Source: QFOX01 sp033763655 (lineage in GTDB: Bacteria; Pseudomonadota; Alphaproteobacteria; Rickettsiales; UBA3002). From it: a DNA stretch of 64,000 nucleotides. Position 1 is the stretch's first letter. Each line of letters starts with the position of its first letter. Below are positions 33,569-42,688 of the stretch, one piece after another. The notes under the pieces are model-generated. The model had not been told where the DNA came from, ran no database searches, and saw only the letters and a program-made list of their open reading frames with translations. The position numbers and the translations under genes are program-made. The DNA lies in contig JANRKD010000012.1 in assembly GCA_033763655.1 (NCBI GenBank), forward strand, positions 1 through 64,000, read 5' to 3'.

Positions 33569-34470
33569 TGCGGCGCCTTGAAGCTGATGGGAATCAGGAA
33601 CTCGACAAGGCTCCCCGCAGGGTAGCTCGCCGGGACAGCAGGCACCGGATTGGCGCGGCGGATCATGTCGAGCGCCGCATCGTCGAGCACCATCAGGCCC
33701 GAGGATTGCTCGATGGCGTAATAGCGCACGTTGCCCGCGCGGTCGATGCGCATACGCAGCACTGCCCGGCCTTCGCGCCCGCTGGCCGCCGCCGGGTAAA
33801 ATTTATGCTGCTGAATCCAGCTCGATATTTCCTGCTCGTAGCGCGCGCGGATGGCCTGCGCCGTCTGCTCACTCAGGCTGGTGACGCTGCCCTGTCCGCC
33901 GATGGCGCCCTCCGCCACCCCGGCACTGCGCTGCGCGTTTTCCGCCACCGCCTGCGGGCTGGGCGCGCCGACTTCGCGGACATATTGCTGCGGTCTGGGT
34001 GCAATCGCAGGCGCCTGTTGCGCCAGCGCCTCCTCTACCCGCACCACGCGCGGCGGTTTTGGCGCGGGATTCGCCGGCGGCCGCGCGAGCGGCGCAGGCA
34101 CGACCGGCGCGGGCATATCGGGGCGAATACGCCAGCTCTCGCTGCGCGCTGCCTGCATCACCGGCGGAGCCACCGGCGCAGGGACAGGCGGCGTTACCGC
34201 AGCAACGGGAGCGGCAGGCCGGCCATCGGCGGCGATGCGATCTGCCCCGCCGATTTTGAACGACAGCGCCCGCACCGGAATGTTTGTCACCTCCGTGGAA
34301 GGCATCAGAGCGGCGATGACGAAAGCCAGCACATGTACAAGGAACGCCACCCCCAGCATTTTCGCAAAATCGGTCGAGGTCAGGTAGGTGTTCGGCCCCA
34401 CCGCCAGCGCCGAGGGTGCGAGGCTTTTGCGCCCACGGCCTAAAATGCCCTGCGTCAGCCCCCAGTTCAT
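33565..34470 (-). CDS. tonB: TonB energy transducer
   Basis: 301 residues. One N-terminal membrane helix (about 37-57), a Pro/Ala-rich periplasmic spacer (85-200) and a C-terminal TonB domain (about 215-300) with FYPAAASGREGRAVLRMRIDRAG and VEFLIPISF. It transmits proton-motive energy to outer-membrane receptors. Overlaps the second exbD by 4 bases. Confidence 0.92.
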   Translation of the reverse strand: MNWGLTQGILGRGRKSLAPSALAVGPNTYLTSTDFAKMLGVAFLVHVLAFVIAALMPSTEVTNIPVRALSFKIGGADRIAADGRPAAPVAAVTPPVPAPVAPPVMQAARSESWRIRPDMPAPVVPAPLARPPANPAPKPPRVVRVEEALAQQAPAIAPRPQQYVREVGAPSPQAVAENAQRSAGVAEGAIGGQGSVTSLSEQTAQAIRARYEQEISSWIQQHKFYPAAASGREGRAVLRMRIDRAGNVRYYAIEQSSGLMVLDDAALDMIRRANPVPAVPASYPAGSLVEFLIPISFKAPQ

Positions 34471-34883
34471 GGCCCCACCGCCATCGGTCCGGCATCGGTG
34501 ACCAGCGACAGGTTTTTACCGCCCGCCGCACGAATCTGCTCGAGGAAATCGACCAGGCTGTTGGCGGCCAGATGCGCATCCGCCTTGATGGTGACGACCC
34601 GCTCGGGGTTGATGGCAAATTCGCGCGTCAGCACGTCGGCGATGGCGCCGCCCTCATACAGCTCATCGTTGATAATCACCTCGCCATATCGGCCGAGGCT
34701 CACCACGACCGGCCCTTCCTGCAAGCGCTGGCCGGAATCGGCGCGCGGCAACTCTACCGGCACGATGCTGAATTTTTCCATATGCCCGGCGACCAGAAAA
34801 AAGAGGATGATGGTAAAAACAATATCAATCAGCGACACCATGCTGATGGCGCGCAATTTGCGGGTGTTACGCTTGAACTCCAT
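34467..34883 (-). CDS. exbD: ExbD/TolR-family proton channel subunit, second copy
   Basis: 138 residues. One membrane helix with the essential Asp20 (SMVSLIDIVFTIILFFL) and a periplasmic domain. Paralogue of the gene just upstream, separated by one base. Two ExbD copies per operon are known in other TonB systems. Confidence 0.92.
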   Translation of the reverse strand: MEFKRNTRKLRAISMVSLIDIVFTIILFFLVAGHMEKFSIVPVELPRADSGQRLQEGPVVVSLGRYGEVIINDELYEGGAIADVLTREFAINPERVVTIKADAHLAANSLVDFLEQIRAAGGKNLSLVTDAGPMAVGP

Positions 34884-34884
34884 G

Positions 34885-35283
34885 CTAGACCTTATCGACC
34901 TGGACGTTGCGCCCGCCCGTCAGGTACACCGCATCCATCACCGAAATAAGCTGCTGCACACTGACCCCGGCGGTGGTGAAAATCGCGATGCTTATTTCCG
35001 GCGCAGCGGCGATGCGGTCGCCAAGAACGCCGCTCATCTGGTCAATGCCCATCGGCTGATGATCAACTAGCACCGTGCCATCCCCGGCAATCTGGATGCG
35101 CAGCACCTGCCGTTCGGCCTGGTGGGCAGGCGGCGCTTTACCCGAGGGCAGCGACAGCTCCATGGATTCGGAAACGACAAAGCTGGTGGTGAGCATCACA
35201 AACACCATGAGGTGGAACACGATGTCGATTAACGCCGTGAGGTTTATTTCCGAAACCAGCCTGCGTTGGCGTTCGAAATCCAT
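34885..35283 (-). CDS. exbD: ExbD/TolR-family proton channel subunit, first copy
   Basis: 132 residues. Membrane helix with Asp20 (TALIDIVFHLMVFVM) followed by a periplasmic domain. Starts eight bases after exbB. Confidence 0.92.
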   Translation of the reverse strand: MDFERQRRLVSEINLTALIDIVFHLMVFVMLTTSFVVSESMELSLPSGKAPPAHQAERQVLRIQIAGDGTVLVDHQPMGIDQMSGVLGDRIAAAPEISIAIFTTAGVSVQQLISVMDAVYLTGGRNVQVDKV

Positions 35284-35291
35284 CGCTGCCT

Positions 35292-36068
35292 CTAGAACTT
35301 ATTGTAGCTGGGGTTGAGCAGGTGCAGCGTGCTCGAACTCTGCGGCGCGCCGCGCGGGTTGGCAAGCAGGTTGGATTGCTCCTCCATCAGCTTACGGGCG
35401 CGGGCTTCGCGCTCCAGCACTTCGCGTTTTTCCTGCTCCTTCTCGTTGCGGATAAACACATCCTCCAGCGCCAGGGTTTGAATCGTCACGTCGCGCATGG
35501 TGGCGCGCACGCGCTCGATCAGGCTATCGATCAGGTAATAGGCAGCCATCGCAGGCACCGCCACCACCAACCCGCCGACCGTGGTAATCAGCGCCTGCCA
35601 GATGCCGCCGGCCAGTTGCGAAGGGTCCACCCGCGCGCCGGATTCTGCCAGCTTGGCAAACGCCGCCACCATGCCGATGACCGTGCCAAGCAGCCCAAGC
35701 AACGGGCCAATGGAGGAGGCCATCTCCAGCCCGCGCATCTGCGATTCGAGGTAGCGCAGTTCCGCCGAGCCGACGCGGGCAATCTCCGATTCGCGACTTT
35801 TCATGGTGATCTCGCGGTTCATCACCCCTTCGACCGCGACTCGCATAATGCGCGCCAGCGGCCCCTTCTCGCGGGCGAGCAACTGCGCGGCATCGGTCAG
35901 CTCGCCGCGCTTAATCAGCAGCATCGCGCGGTCGATGAATTGCGTGTTAAAGACGCCGCTCGTGATAAACTGGTGGGCCTTGAACAGGATAATCCCGAGC
36001 ACATAAACCGAGAGCGCCACAATCACATACATGACGAAGCCGCCCTTAACGAAAATAATATCCAGCAT
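35292..36068 (-). CDS. exbB: MotA/TolQ/ExbB proton channel protein
   Basis: 258 residues with three membrane helices (about 8-28, 117-140, 150-178). The core ASSIGPLLGLLGTVIGMVAAF and GGIWQALITTVGGLVVAVPAMAAY is diagnostic. First gene of the run exbB-exbD-exbD-tonB-rfbD-rfbC-HAD. Confidence 0.94.
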   Translation of the reverse strand: MLDIIFVKGGFVMYVIVALSVYVLGIILFKAHQFITSGVFNTQFIDRAMLLIKRGELTDAAQLLAREKGPLARIMRVAVEGVMNREITMKSRESEIARVGSAELRYLESQMRGLEMASSIGPLLGLLGTVIGMVAAFAKLAESGARVDPSQLAGGIWQALITTVGGLVVAVPAMAAYYLIDSLIERVRATMRDVTIQTLALEDVFIRNEKEQEKREVLEREARARKLMEEQSNLLANPRGAPQSSSTLHLLNPSYNKF

Positions 36069-36210
36069 GGTGTCGCCGCTGAGGTTGAGTCGCCAGCCAC
36101 CGGTCGCCCGCCGCCGGTGAGTGTTGATGTTGTTTACGCTACCGGGAACCTAGCGCCATCCGCCGCGCGTGTAAACCTCAACCGCCCCGCAACACCCACT
36201 TATCTGGCCC

Positions 36211-36387
36211 TTACAACTTACGCGCTTCTTCGGGCAGCATGATGGGGATGCCATCGCGGATGGGGTAGGCAAGCCCGGCGGCGGGGGAGATTAACTCCTG
36301 CGCCGCTTCGTCATAGGTCAGCCGCGCCTTGGTGACGGGGCAGACGAGGATTTCGAGAAGGGCGGGGTCGAGCGTGCCGGTATGCAT
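36211..36387 (-). CDS. Trm112-like small protein (UPF0434/YcaR type)
   Basis: 58 residues: begins MHTGTLDPALLEILVCPVTK and ends IRDGIPIMLPEEARKL. This is the Trm112/YcaR family, small proteins that in some lineages activate methyltransferases. The full zinc set is not present (only one Cys, in VCPVT), as is common in bacterial members. SD GAAGG precedes the ATG. Too short for common gene-length cutoffs. Confidence 0.85.
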   Translation of the reverse strand: MHTGTLDPALLEILVCPVTKARLTYDEAAQELISPAAGLAYPIRDGIPIMLPEEARKL

Positions 36388-36470
36388 GAAAAACCTTCGG
36401 GCGGGAGTGACGCGGGCCTGCTGGCATTGGCCAGTCCATTCGTTGAGCCCCGGGAGCGAGGCTTAACGAA

Positions 36471-36545
36471 TGGAGCGGGCGAAGAGATTCGAACTCTCGA
36501 CATTCACCTTGGCAAGGTGACACTCTACCACTGAGCTACGCCCGC
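36471..36545 (-). tRNA. tRNA-Gly (anticodon GCC)
   Basis: 75 bases with encoded CCA. Acceptor GCGGGCG pairs with CGCCCGC; TAGCTCAGTGGTAGAGT D arm; anticodon stem encloses TTGCCAA; T arm GAGAGTTCGAATCTCTT. All arms pair. Confidence 0.97.
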
Positions 36546-36680
36546 TCACGTTCGTCAAGGAGCGCTAACATACGCAACGAAATGGAAAATGCAAGCAAGG
36601 AAATGCACTGGAGGAAAGGTTGCTGGAAAACGGGAAAAACCCGCGGAAATCCGCGCAGAAACGGACGTAAAAAGCGGCAA

Positions 36681-36872
36681 TCAGCGCATGAATATCAGCT
36701 TGCCGTTGCCAACCACCGCCGATTGGCTGGCGGAAACCGCATCATCCCAACGGATGGCGCTGAATTGCTGAGCGCCGGTTGCGGCCAGATTCGCGCGGGT
36801 GGCGGATTGATCGGCACAGGCGGCACAGGCAAGTAATGCAGCCAGCGCAAACATTCTTGAAGTGAAACGCAT
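36681..36872 (-). CDS. Possible small lipoprotein, function unknown
   Basis: 63 residues from ATG 36872 (MRFTSRMFALAALLACAACADQ). The signal peptide ends in a lipobox-like LACAAC, and the short mature part has no known motif. GGATGGGG lies upstream. Coding nature rests on the signal peptide alone. Confidence 0.5.
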   Translation of the reverse strand: MRFTSRMFALAALLACAACADQSATRANLAATGAQQFSAIRWDDAVSASQSAVVGNGKLIFMR

Positions 36873-37069
36873 CGTAAACCCCATCCTTTTCTTGGCGCAA
36901 CCTTGTGGTTGCTGGGGTTGTTATGCGCCGGATTGCCGCCGATGAGGAGCGCGCATTGTGCAGGTGCGTCATGCGCCAGACGCATAGGTTTTTATCGTTA
37001 TGTTTGAGTGGATTGCGTTTTTGTGACTGGGTGGCGCTTCATGAACGCCAGATGTTGTCAGGCCGGGAA

Positions 37070-37450
37070 CTAGCCGATTTCCAGACCGGAGCCGGATGGG
37101 CCACTAACCATGGAAGCATAACCTCCACTTGGTCCCCCTTGGCCAAACAACTCTGCCTGACTCGCCTCACGCACTGGCGCACGACTGCTTGCATCCTCAA
37201 AGCCTTTGACAAAATCTGCGCTTTTAAACCCCATATCCGCAAGTAATTTAGCAAAAAGACCTTCACGTTTTTGTGCGGCCATTCTGAACGTACCTTCGGC
37301 CTTAGGTGCAGCGGATTGCAACGAAAGTCCCGCACCGACATTGATAGTCTCGCGCGCACCAAACACATACATCACTCCACCGCCTTGACCTTGCGATGAC
37401 TGCCTCTGCAGCAACTGCCGGGCAATATCTGGTACTACATCATCAGCCAT
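37070..37450 (-). CDS. Orphan Gly/Ser-rich small protein, function unknown
   Basis: 126 residues with a strong SD (GAGGAG, seven bases before ATG). No signal peptide or membrane segment. The centre (KREGLFAKLLADMGFKSADFVKGFED in part) looks helical; the C-terminus is Gly/Ser-rich (GQGGPSGGYASMVSGPSGSG). I do not recognise it. It stands alone beside the repeat cluster at 37.5-38.0 kb. Confidence 0.7.
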   Translation of the reverse strand: MADDVVPDIARQLLQRQSSQGQGGGVMYVFGARETINVGAGLSLQSAAPKAEGTFRMAAQKREGLFAKLLADMGFKSADFVKGFEDASSRAPVREASQAELFGQGGPSGGYASMVSGPSGSGLEIG

Positions 37451-37617
37451 AATTTCTCCTCACCCTCAATATAGCACATAGAATATGACAGTTGTGTGAC
37501 AAAATAGCGGTTTTTTGGCTTTTTTTGCCCATTTTTACCCCGTGCGGCGCCATGCCTTATCCGGTTTGGCATGACACGCGGCGGGGGTGGCAGGGTCGGG
37601 CTGATTACTCTCCCCTC

Positions 37618-37680
37618 GTCATACCGCCCGATGACGGCATCCATCTTGAAGGCCGCCCCCGCAATGAATGCGGGGTGACA
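37618..37680. repeat. Palindromic repeat, family E
   Basis: Starts GTCATACCGCCCGATGACGGC and ends GCGGGGTGACA, two consecutive stems, like the copy upstream of gyrA (17832-17905). Confidence 0.8.
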
Positions 37681-37746
37681 GGTGGGGATGCGGGGTGTTG
37701 GGTGACAGGTGGAGATGGGGTGACAGATGCCACTTCAGCCTCCCTT

Positions 37747-37840
37747 GTCATGCCAGCTTTACGCTGGCATCCAGCCACTTCAGAAGAATCTTGCGACGTG
37801 GACACGTCGCGCTGGATGCCAAATCAAGTTTGGCATGACA
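37747..37840. repeat. Palindromic repeat, family B
   Basis: Outer arms GTCATGCCAGC and TTTGGCATGACA; inner stem GCGACGTGGACACGTCGC; GCTGGCATCCAG pairs with CTGGATGCC. Near copy of 53257-53347 and 20116-20210. Confidence 0.92.
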
Positions 37841-37872
37841 AATGGTGGGGCTTGGCGCTGGAGGCTGGCAAG

Positions 37873-37911
37873 CCCTCACCCCGGCCATCTCCCGCAGGCG
37901 GGCGAGGGAGC
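37873..37911. repeat. Short palindrome, family F
   Basis: CCCTCACCCCGGCC plus hairpin TCTCCCGCAGGCGGGCGAG, near copy of 20334-20373. Confidence 0.8.
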
Positions 37912-37935
37912 GCTCGCGGCGCGGTCATGGGCCGC

Positions 37936-37999
37936 ACCCCTGCCTCCCCGCTACCCTGCCTCCCTGCTACCCTGCCTCCCCGCACCCCTGCCTCCCCGC
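37936..37999. repeat. Tandem CCCTGCCTCCC array running into argE
   Basis: Four copies of a 15-16-base unit; the unit ACCCCTGCCTCCCCGC is exact at 37936 and 37984 and also occurs at 257-272. The last 15 or so codons of argE and its stop lie inside this array. Confidence 0.85.
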
Positions 38000-39168
38000 G
38001 CCAGCACCTCGCCGACGCGCTGCATCATCGCCGCGCCTTTTTCAAGCTGCACCTTGGCAATATATTCGTCGGGCTGGTGCGCCTGATCGATACTGCCCGG
38101 GCCGCAGATAACCGTCGGGAACCCGTGCGCACCGAACGCACCGCCCTCGGTGCCATACGACACCGCACCCGGCGCACCGTTGCTACCAGCCAGATACATG
38201 GCCAGTGCCAGATAGGCCGCATCGCCGTTTTGTTTTTTCAACCCCTGCACATGGGTAAGCCGCCGTGTCTCGATTGCACAGCCCGGATAGCGCGTTATAA
38301 GCGCTGCAACACACGCTTCAAACGGCGCAATAATCGCGTTAACATCCGCCCCGGGCATGGGCCGCACTTCCCAACGAATCGCGGCGCTCCCGGCGATGAT
38401 ATTGCGCGCCACACCCGCCTGCATAACGCCCACATGCACTGTGCTATAGGGCGTGGGAAAAGCGCTGCCGCCTACCGCCTGCGCTTGTTGCTGCAGATTC
38501 ATTTCCTCGAGGCAGACGGTCAGATGCGCGGCGATATAGGCGGCGTTTACCCCCGCATCCGGCGCGCTGGAATGCCCCTCTTTTCCCGTGATGATGGTCT
38601 CGAACGCGTCGATGCCCTTATGCTCATCAACCACCTGCATCATGGTCGGTTCGCCAACCATAATCAGCTGCGGCCTGATGGTGCGTTGTGTGAACTCGAC
38701 CGCCAGCGGCTCGGCGCATTTGCAGCCGACTTCCTCGTCATACGATAGCGCCAGCCAGACAGGCCGCTGCAACTCCTGTGTCGCCCACACCGGTGCCTGC
38801 GCCAACGCGAGGGCGATAAATCCCTTCATATCCGCCGTGCCGCGCCCATAGAACCGATCGTCGCGGCAGGTGAGGGTGAAGGCCGTTTCAGCCCCCACGC
38901 CCCCCGTCCATTGCTGGTCGATGACGGGCACCACATCCGTATGGCCAGACAGCACAATGCCGCCTTCGACCTGCGGCCCGATGCGTGCCAGCAGCGCCGA
39001 TTTCGTAATACCGTGCGCGTTGGTTTCATTCACGCGCGTAACCTGCGCGGCATATGGCGCGAGATACTCTTCGATCCACGCAATCAAGGCCGTGTTGGAA
39101 GCGCTGCTCGTCGTATCGAACGCGACCAGTGCGGCAAGGATAGCTTCAACGGTGGGGTGCGCAGGCAT
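37951..39168 (-). CDS. argE: Acetylornithine deacetylase (M20 family)
   Basis: 405 residues. It removes the acetyl group from N-acetylornithine in arginine synthesis. Metal ligands: LSGHTDVVP, GRGTADMKGF, YDEEVGCKCAEPL (catalytic Glu), GEPT, and a late His in IDQAHQPDEY. The protein should end near MMQRVGEVLAR; the final GGRGAGRQGSREAG comes from the tandem repeat at 37936-37999. Another M20 peptidase is possible, but the GEPT/AHQPDEY pattern favours ArgE. Confidence 0.9.
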   Translation of the reverse strand: MPAHPTVEAILAALVAFDTTSSASNTALIAWIEEYLAPYAAQVTRVNETNAHGITKSALLARIGPQVEGGIVLSGHTDVVPVIDQQWTGGVGAETAFTLTCRDDRFYGRGTADMKGFIALALAQAPVWATQELQRPVWLALSYDEEVGCKCAEPLAVEFTQRTIRPQLIMVGEPTMMQVVDEHKGIDAFETIITGKEGHSSAPDAGVNAAYIAAHLTVCLEEMNLQQQAQAVGGSAFPTPYSTVHVGVMQAGVARNIIAGSAAIRWEVRPMPGADVNAIIAPFEACVAALITRYPGCAIETRRLTHVQGLKKQNGDAAYLALAMYLAGSNGAPGAVSYGTEGGAFGAHGFPTVICGPGSIDQAHQPDEYIAKVQLEKGAAMMQRVGEVLARGGRGAGRQGSREAG

Positions 39169-39222
39169 AGCGCAAAGGTAGTGGAATCCTTTACGCGCTG
39201 TAAAGGGAAATGCCTGTCCGGA

Positions 39223-40452
39223 TTACGCTGCTTTATCGGCGCGCATCATTTTCGGTAAATCGCCCACCAGCCCCATGGCGTGGCGCATCAGGTAATGTTT
39301 GACCGGCGGCAGGTGGTCAACCGCGACCATCCCCGCCCGGCGCAGGAGCGACATCCCCGGCAGATTGTTGCTAAACAGGCGGTTGAGCAGGTCCGTCCCC
39401 GCCGTCATGCTGAAAGAATCAAACCGCCGCCAGCGCTGGTAATGCTTCAGCACCGCTTCACTGCCAAGGTCGAGCCCCAATTTGCGCTGTGCAATCAGCA
39501 ATTCGGCGAGCACCGCCACGTCGCGGTAGCCGAGGTTGACCCCCTGCCCGGCGATGGGGTGAACTCCGTGCGCAGCATCCCCCACCAGTGCGAAACGCGG
39601 CGCAATAAACGTCTCCGCGCGCATGAGTTTGAGCGGATAGGCAAAGCGTTTGCCCACCACGCGCACCGTGCCCCAGTAATTGTCGCGGCTTTCGCCGACG
39701 CGGCGCTGCAACTGCGCGTTAAAGGCTTCCTCGTTAAGCGCCACAAAGTTCGGCGCGTCATCGTCGTGCTCTGTCCAGACGACGCCGCTGCGGTGGACGC
39801 CATTTTCGCCCGGCACCAGCGGCAGCAGCGCGAACGGCCCGGCGGGGTAGAATTTTTCGAGCGCCAGCCCGTGATGCGGGTGTTCATGCTCGATGACGCA
39901 GACTATCGCCGTCTGGTGGTAGGAAATCACGCGGTGCGGGATATTGGCCGCCTCGCGCAGCTTGCTGAAGCGCCCGTCAGCGGCAATCAGCAGCGGTGCG
40001 GTGATGGATTCCCCATTCTCCAGTTCCGCCGTCGCGCCCACAGCGTCGGCATGGTAGCCGGTCACTTTGCTTTCGATGATGCGGATATTCGGCTCGCCCT
40101 CCAGCCCCGCATACAACCCCCGGCGGATGACCTGATTTTCGAGGATGTAGCCGAACGGCTCGCCGACATCCTTATCCGAATAATGCACAAAGCCCGGCTT
40201 ATCCTGATCGCAAACACGAATATCGTGAATCGGCTGCGCTTGCGGCGCCATATGCTTCCACACCCCCAGATGGTTGAGGATGCGCACGCTGCCCGAGGAA
40301 ATCGCCGAAGTGCGGCCATCGAACCCGGCGGCGACCTGCTCGGCGCGCGGCAGCGGGTCGATGACGGTCACGCGGATGCCGCCCTGCGCCAGCGCAATCG
40401 CCAGCGCGTTGCCGACCAGCCCGCCGCCCGCCATGATGATTTCCGTATCCAT
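39223..40452 (-). CDS. UbiH/COQ6-family FAD monooxygenase
   Basis: 409 residues from ATG 40452 (MDTEIIMAGGGLVGNALA). The GxGxxG FAD site is at 9-14 and the second FAD motif GDAAHGVHPIAGQGVNLGYRDV near residue 285 is intact. These enzymes hydroxylate the ubiquinone ring; which position cannot be assigned (UbiH, UbiF, UbiI and UbiL share the fold). Confidence 0.88.
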   Translation of the reverse strand: MDTEIIMAGGGLVGNALAIALAQGGIRVTVIDPLPRAEQVAAGFDGRTSAISSGSVRILNHLGVWKHMAPQAQPIHDIRVCDQDKPGFVHYSDKDVGEPFGYILENQVIRRGLYAGLEGEPNIRIIESKVTGYHADAVGATAELENGESITAPLLIAADGRFSKLREAANIPHRVISYHQTAIVCVIEHEHPHHGLALEKFYPAGPFALLPLVPGENGVHRSGVVWTEHDDDAPNFVALNEEAFNAQLQRRVGESRDNYWGTVRVVGKRFAYPLKLMRAETFIAPRFALVGDAAHGVHPIAGQGVNLGYRDVAVLAELLIAQRKLGLDLGSEAVLKHYQRWRRFDSFSMTAGTDLLNRLFSNNLPGMSLLRRAGMVAVDHLPPVKHYLMRHAMGLVGDLPKMMRADKAA

Positions 40453-40499
40453 GTGCCCGGTGTTAGCACAGGCAGGGCCGCTTGCCAACCGGCATGCGG

Positions 40500-41684
40500 T
40501 TACGCCAGCAACCCTTCGAGCCGGTGGTGGGTAATGCCAAAATGCGCCTTGCTTTGGGCGATGGCGGCGCGCAAGGAGTGCTGCGTTTTTTCGCTGGGCG
40601 GCGTGGCGGCCCTGACTCCGACAATCATGACATTTTTTGGGGTATGCGCATCCGAAATAAATTCGAATAATTTGCTACGGTAGCCGTGCAACTCCATCAG
40701 TTGCGCGCGAATGCCGTCCGTCACCATTTCGCTGAGGCGCTCGACATAGGTGCCGTGCTGCAGCAAAAAAGCGAGTGGGTGCGCGGCATCCGGTTTTGGC
40801 AGCGCCCGGCGCACCTGCTTGTGGCAGCACGGCGCGACCACAATCAACGCCGCATCGGCACGCACCGCTTTGGCGATGGCATCGTCGGTCGCGGTGTCGC
40901 AGGCATGCAGGGCGATCACCCCGTCAGCACCGCTGCAATCATAGGCGGCGATGCTGCTTTCAACAAAACGCAGGCCCGAAAACCCCGCCGCCTGCGCGAT
41001 GGCGTTGCAGTGCGTCACCAGATCGGCGCGCGATTCGACCCCGGTGATTTCGACCGGGCGCGCGAGCGTGTGCGCGATATAATCATAGAGCGCGAAGGTG
41101 AGGTAGCCCTTGCCCGCGCCCATATCGACAAGGCGCAGCACGCCGCGCGGCGGCAATTGCCGCAACAGCCCGTCGAGAATCTCGATGTATTTATTAATCT
41201 GGCGGAATTTATCCTGCGCATTTTTATAGACCGTGCCGTTCGCATCGGTAATCCCGAGCGCATGCAGATACGGCTTGCCCGCGCTCGTGATAAGGCGCTG
41301 TTTGGGCTGGTCGTGGCTCAGGGTCGGTGCGGCGGCAACACTCGCCGCGTGGTGGCTCATTTGATACTGCCCATCGCGCCGCGTGAGCGTGATGTCGCCT
41401 GAGGTCGCACAGCAACGCGCGGCATTGAAATGCTCGGTGAGTTGCGAAACCATCAGCGCGGCGGCTTCCTGCGGCGGATAATTCTTGACCACGTCGCGCG
41501 TGCGGTGGTGAGTGGTGAAACTCAGCTTGAGTGCGCGCTTGACCATAATGGGGCGGATGTCGATGGACTTTACATCCCCGGCTGTGGCCGTCGGCTTACT
41601 GAGCGTCACCTTCACCAGACCACCGCTGGCGACGGCATCAAGCACCGCCTCGCAAAACGCCTGCACTGTTGTTTCCTGATTCAT
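40500..41684 (-). CDS. SAM-dependent methyltransferase, METTL25/Methyltransf_32-like
   Basis: 394 residues from ATG 41684. A class I methyltransferase core in the middle has VDMGAGKGYLTFALYD (motif I), followed by ALHACDTATDDAI and VVAPCCHKQVRR, the pattern of the Methyltransf_32 family that includes eukaryotic METTL25. N-terminal 130 residues are a separate domain. Substrate unknown; neighbouring rsmC- and rsuA-like genes hint at RNA, which is only inference. Confidence 0.8.
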   Translation of the reverse strand: MNQETTVQAFCEAVLDAVASGGLVKVTLSKPTATAGDVKSIDIRPIMVKRALKLSFTTHHRTRDVVKNYPPQEAAALMVSQLTEHFNAARCCATSGDITLTRRDGQYQMSHHAASVAAAPTLSHDQPKQRLITSAGKPYLHALGITDANGTVYKNAQDKFRQINKYIEILDGLLRQLPPRGVLRLVDMGAGKGYLTFALYDYIAHTLARPVEITGVESRADLVTHCNAIAQAAGFSGLRFVESSIAAYDCSGADGVIALHACDTATDDAIAKAVRADAALIVVAPCCHKQVRRALPKPDAAHPLAFLLQHGTYVERLSEMVTDGIRAQLMELHGYRSKLFEFISDAHTPKNVMIVGVRAATPPSEKTQHSLRAAIAQSKAHFGITHHRLEGLLA

Positions 41685-41760
41685 GACCCCGTCATAGGCG
41701 CGTGCGGCGCGGCTGGCAAGCGTCGCCACGCTTGGTTTTTACTTACAGGCGCGCTAAACC

Positions 41761-42687
41761 ATGCGTATGCACCCTGCCCCACTGCACGCCGTTTACGGCA
41801 CACCGCCTGCGCATCTGCTGCCGCTGCCCGAGGGGGCGCAGCCATGCTCGCCGCTGATTCCTGGAAGCGCGGCACTTGAGGATTACGCCCCGGAAAGCCT
41901 GCGCAGCGCGGTGATTTACGCACCCGCCAACACCACCGAACGGCGCTATACCCTCGCGCTTGCTCTGCGCGCGCTGGCCGTCGGCGCGCCGCTTACCGCG
42001 CTTGCCCCGGCGGATAAAGGCGGTCGCCGCCTCGCTATGGAACTCGCAGGCTTCGGCTGCGCTACGACCGGAGAAGCGCGCCGCCATCACCGCATCGTTT
42101 CATGCACGCGACCCGCGCAGTTGCTGCAGATCGACGAAGCCCTCGCCGCCGGGGCGCTGCATCGCCACCCCGCCCACGGGCTATGGACGCAGGCAGGCAT
42201 CTTCAGTTGGGACCGGCTGGATGCAGGCAGCGCGCTGCTGCTCAAGCACCTGCCAGAGTTTGCCGGACGCGGCGCCGACCTTGGCTGCGGGCTTGGCGTA
42301 CTCAGCCAGCAAGTGCTGCGCAGCGCCCGCGTGCGCGAACTCACCGCCATCGACATCGACCGCCGCGCGATCAGCGCCGCCGAAAAAAACCTCGACGACG
42401 CGCGCGCACGCTTTATCTGGGCGGATGTGCGCACCACCGAAACCGATTTCCCCCACAACCTCGATTTTGTCGTCATGAACCCGCCATTTCACGATGCGGG
42501 CATCGAAGATAAATCCCTCGGGCAGGCCTTCATCCGCCGTGCCGCCGCAATGCTCGACAGCGGTGGCGCCTGCTGGCTGGTCGCCAACCGGCATCTGCCC
42601 TACGAGGCGGTGTTTGGGGAATGTTTTTTAAGCCACCGCCTGATTGCGGATGCAGAGGGTTTCAAAATTATCGAAGGCATAAAATGA
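41761..42687 (+). CDS. RsmC-like rRNA guanine-N2 methyltransferase
   Basis: 308 residues. A degenerate N-terminal half and a C-terminal SAM domain with GADLGCGLGVLSQ (motif I), AIDID, and the catalytic MNPPFHDAG. The NPPFH motif and domain layout match RsmC/RlmG-type enzymes that make m2G in rRNA. It ends two bases before the pseudouridine synthase gene, so the two are likely co-expressed. Confidence 0.85.
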   Translation: MRMHPAPLHAVYGTPPAHLLPLPEGAQPCSPLIPGSAALEDYAPESLRSAVIYAPANTTERRYTLALALRALAVGAPLTALAPADKGGRRLAMELAGFGCATTGEARRHHRIVSCTRPAQLLQIDEALAAGALHRHPAHGLWTQAGIFSWDRLDAGSALLLKHLPEFAGRGADLGCGLGVLSQQVLRSARVRELTAIDIDRRAISAAEKNLDDARARFIWADVRTTETDFPHNLDFVVMNPPFHDAGIEDKSLGQAFIRRAAAMLDSGGACWLVANRHLPYEAVFGECFLSHRLIADAEGFKIIEGIK

Positions 42688-42688
42688 A

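Larger units (their letters stand above)
37451..37950. other. Repeat-filled intergenic region before argE's 3' end
   Basis: No gene is supported. In order: T-runs (37508-37540), a GGTTTGGCATGACA end of a family B element (37561-37575), a family E copy (37618-37680), short GGTGACAGGTGG repeats (37674-37735), a family B copy (37747-37840), a family F hairpin (37873-37911), and the start of the CCCTGCCTCCC array. Confidence 0.8.
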
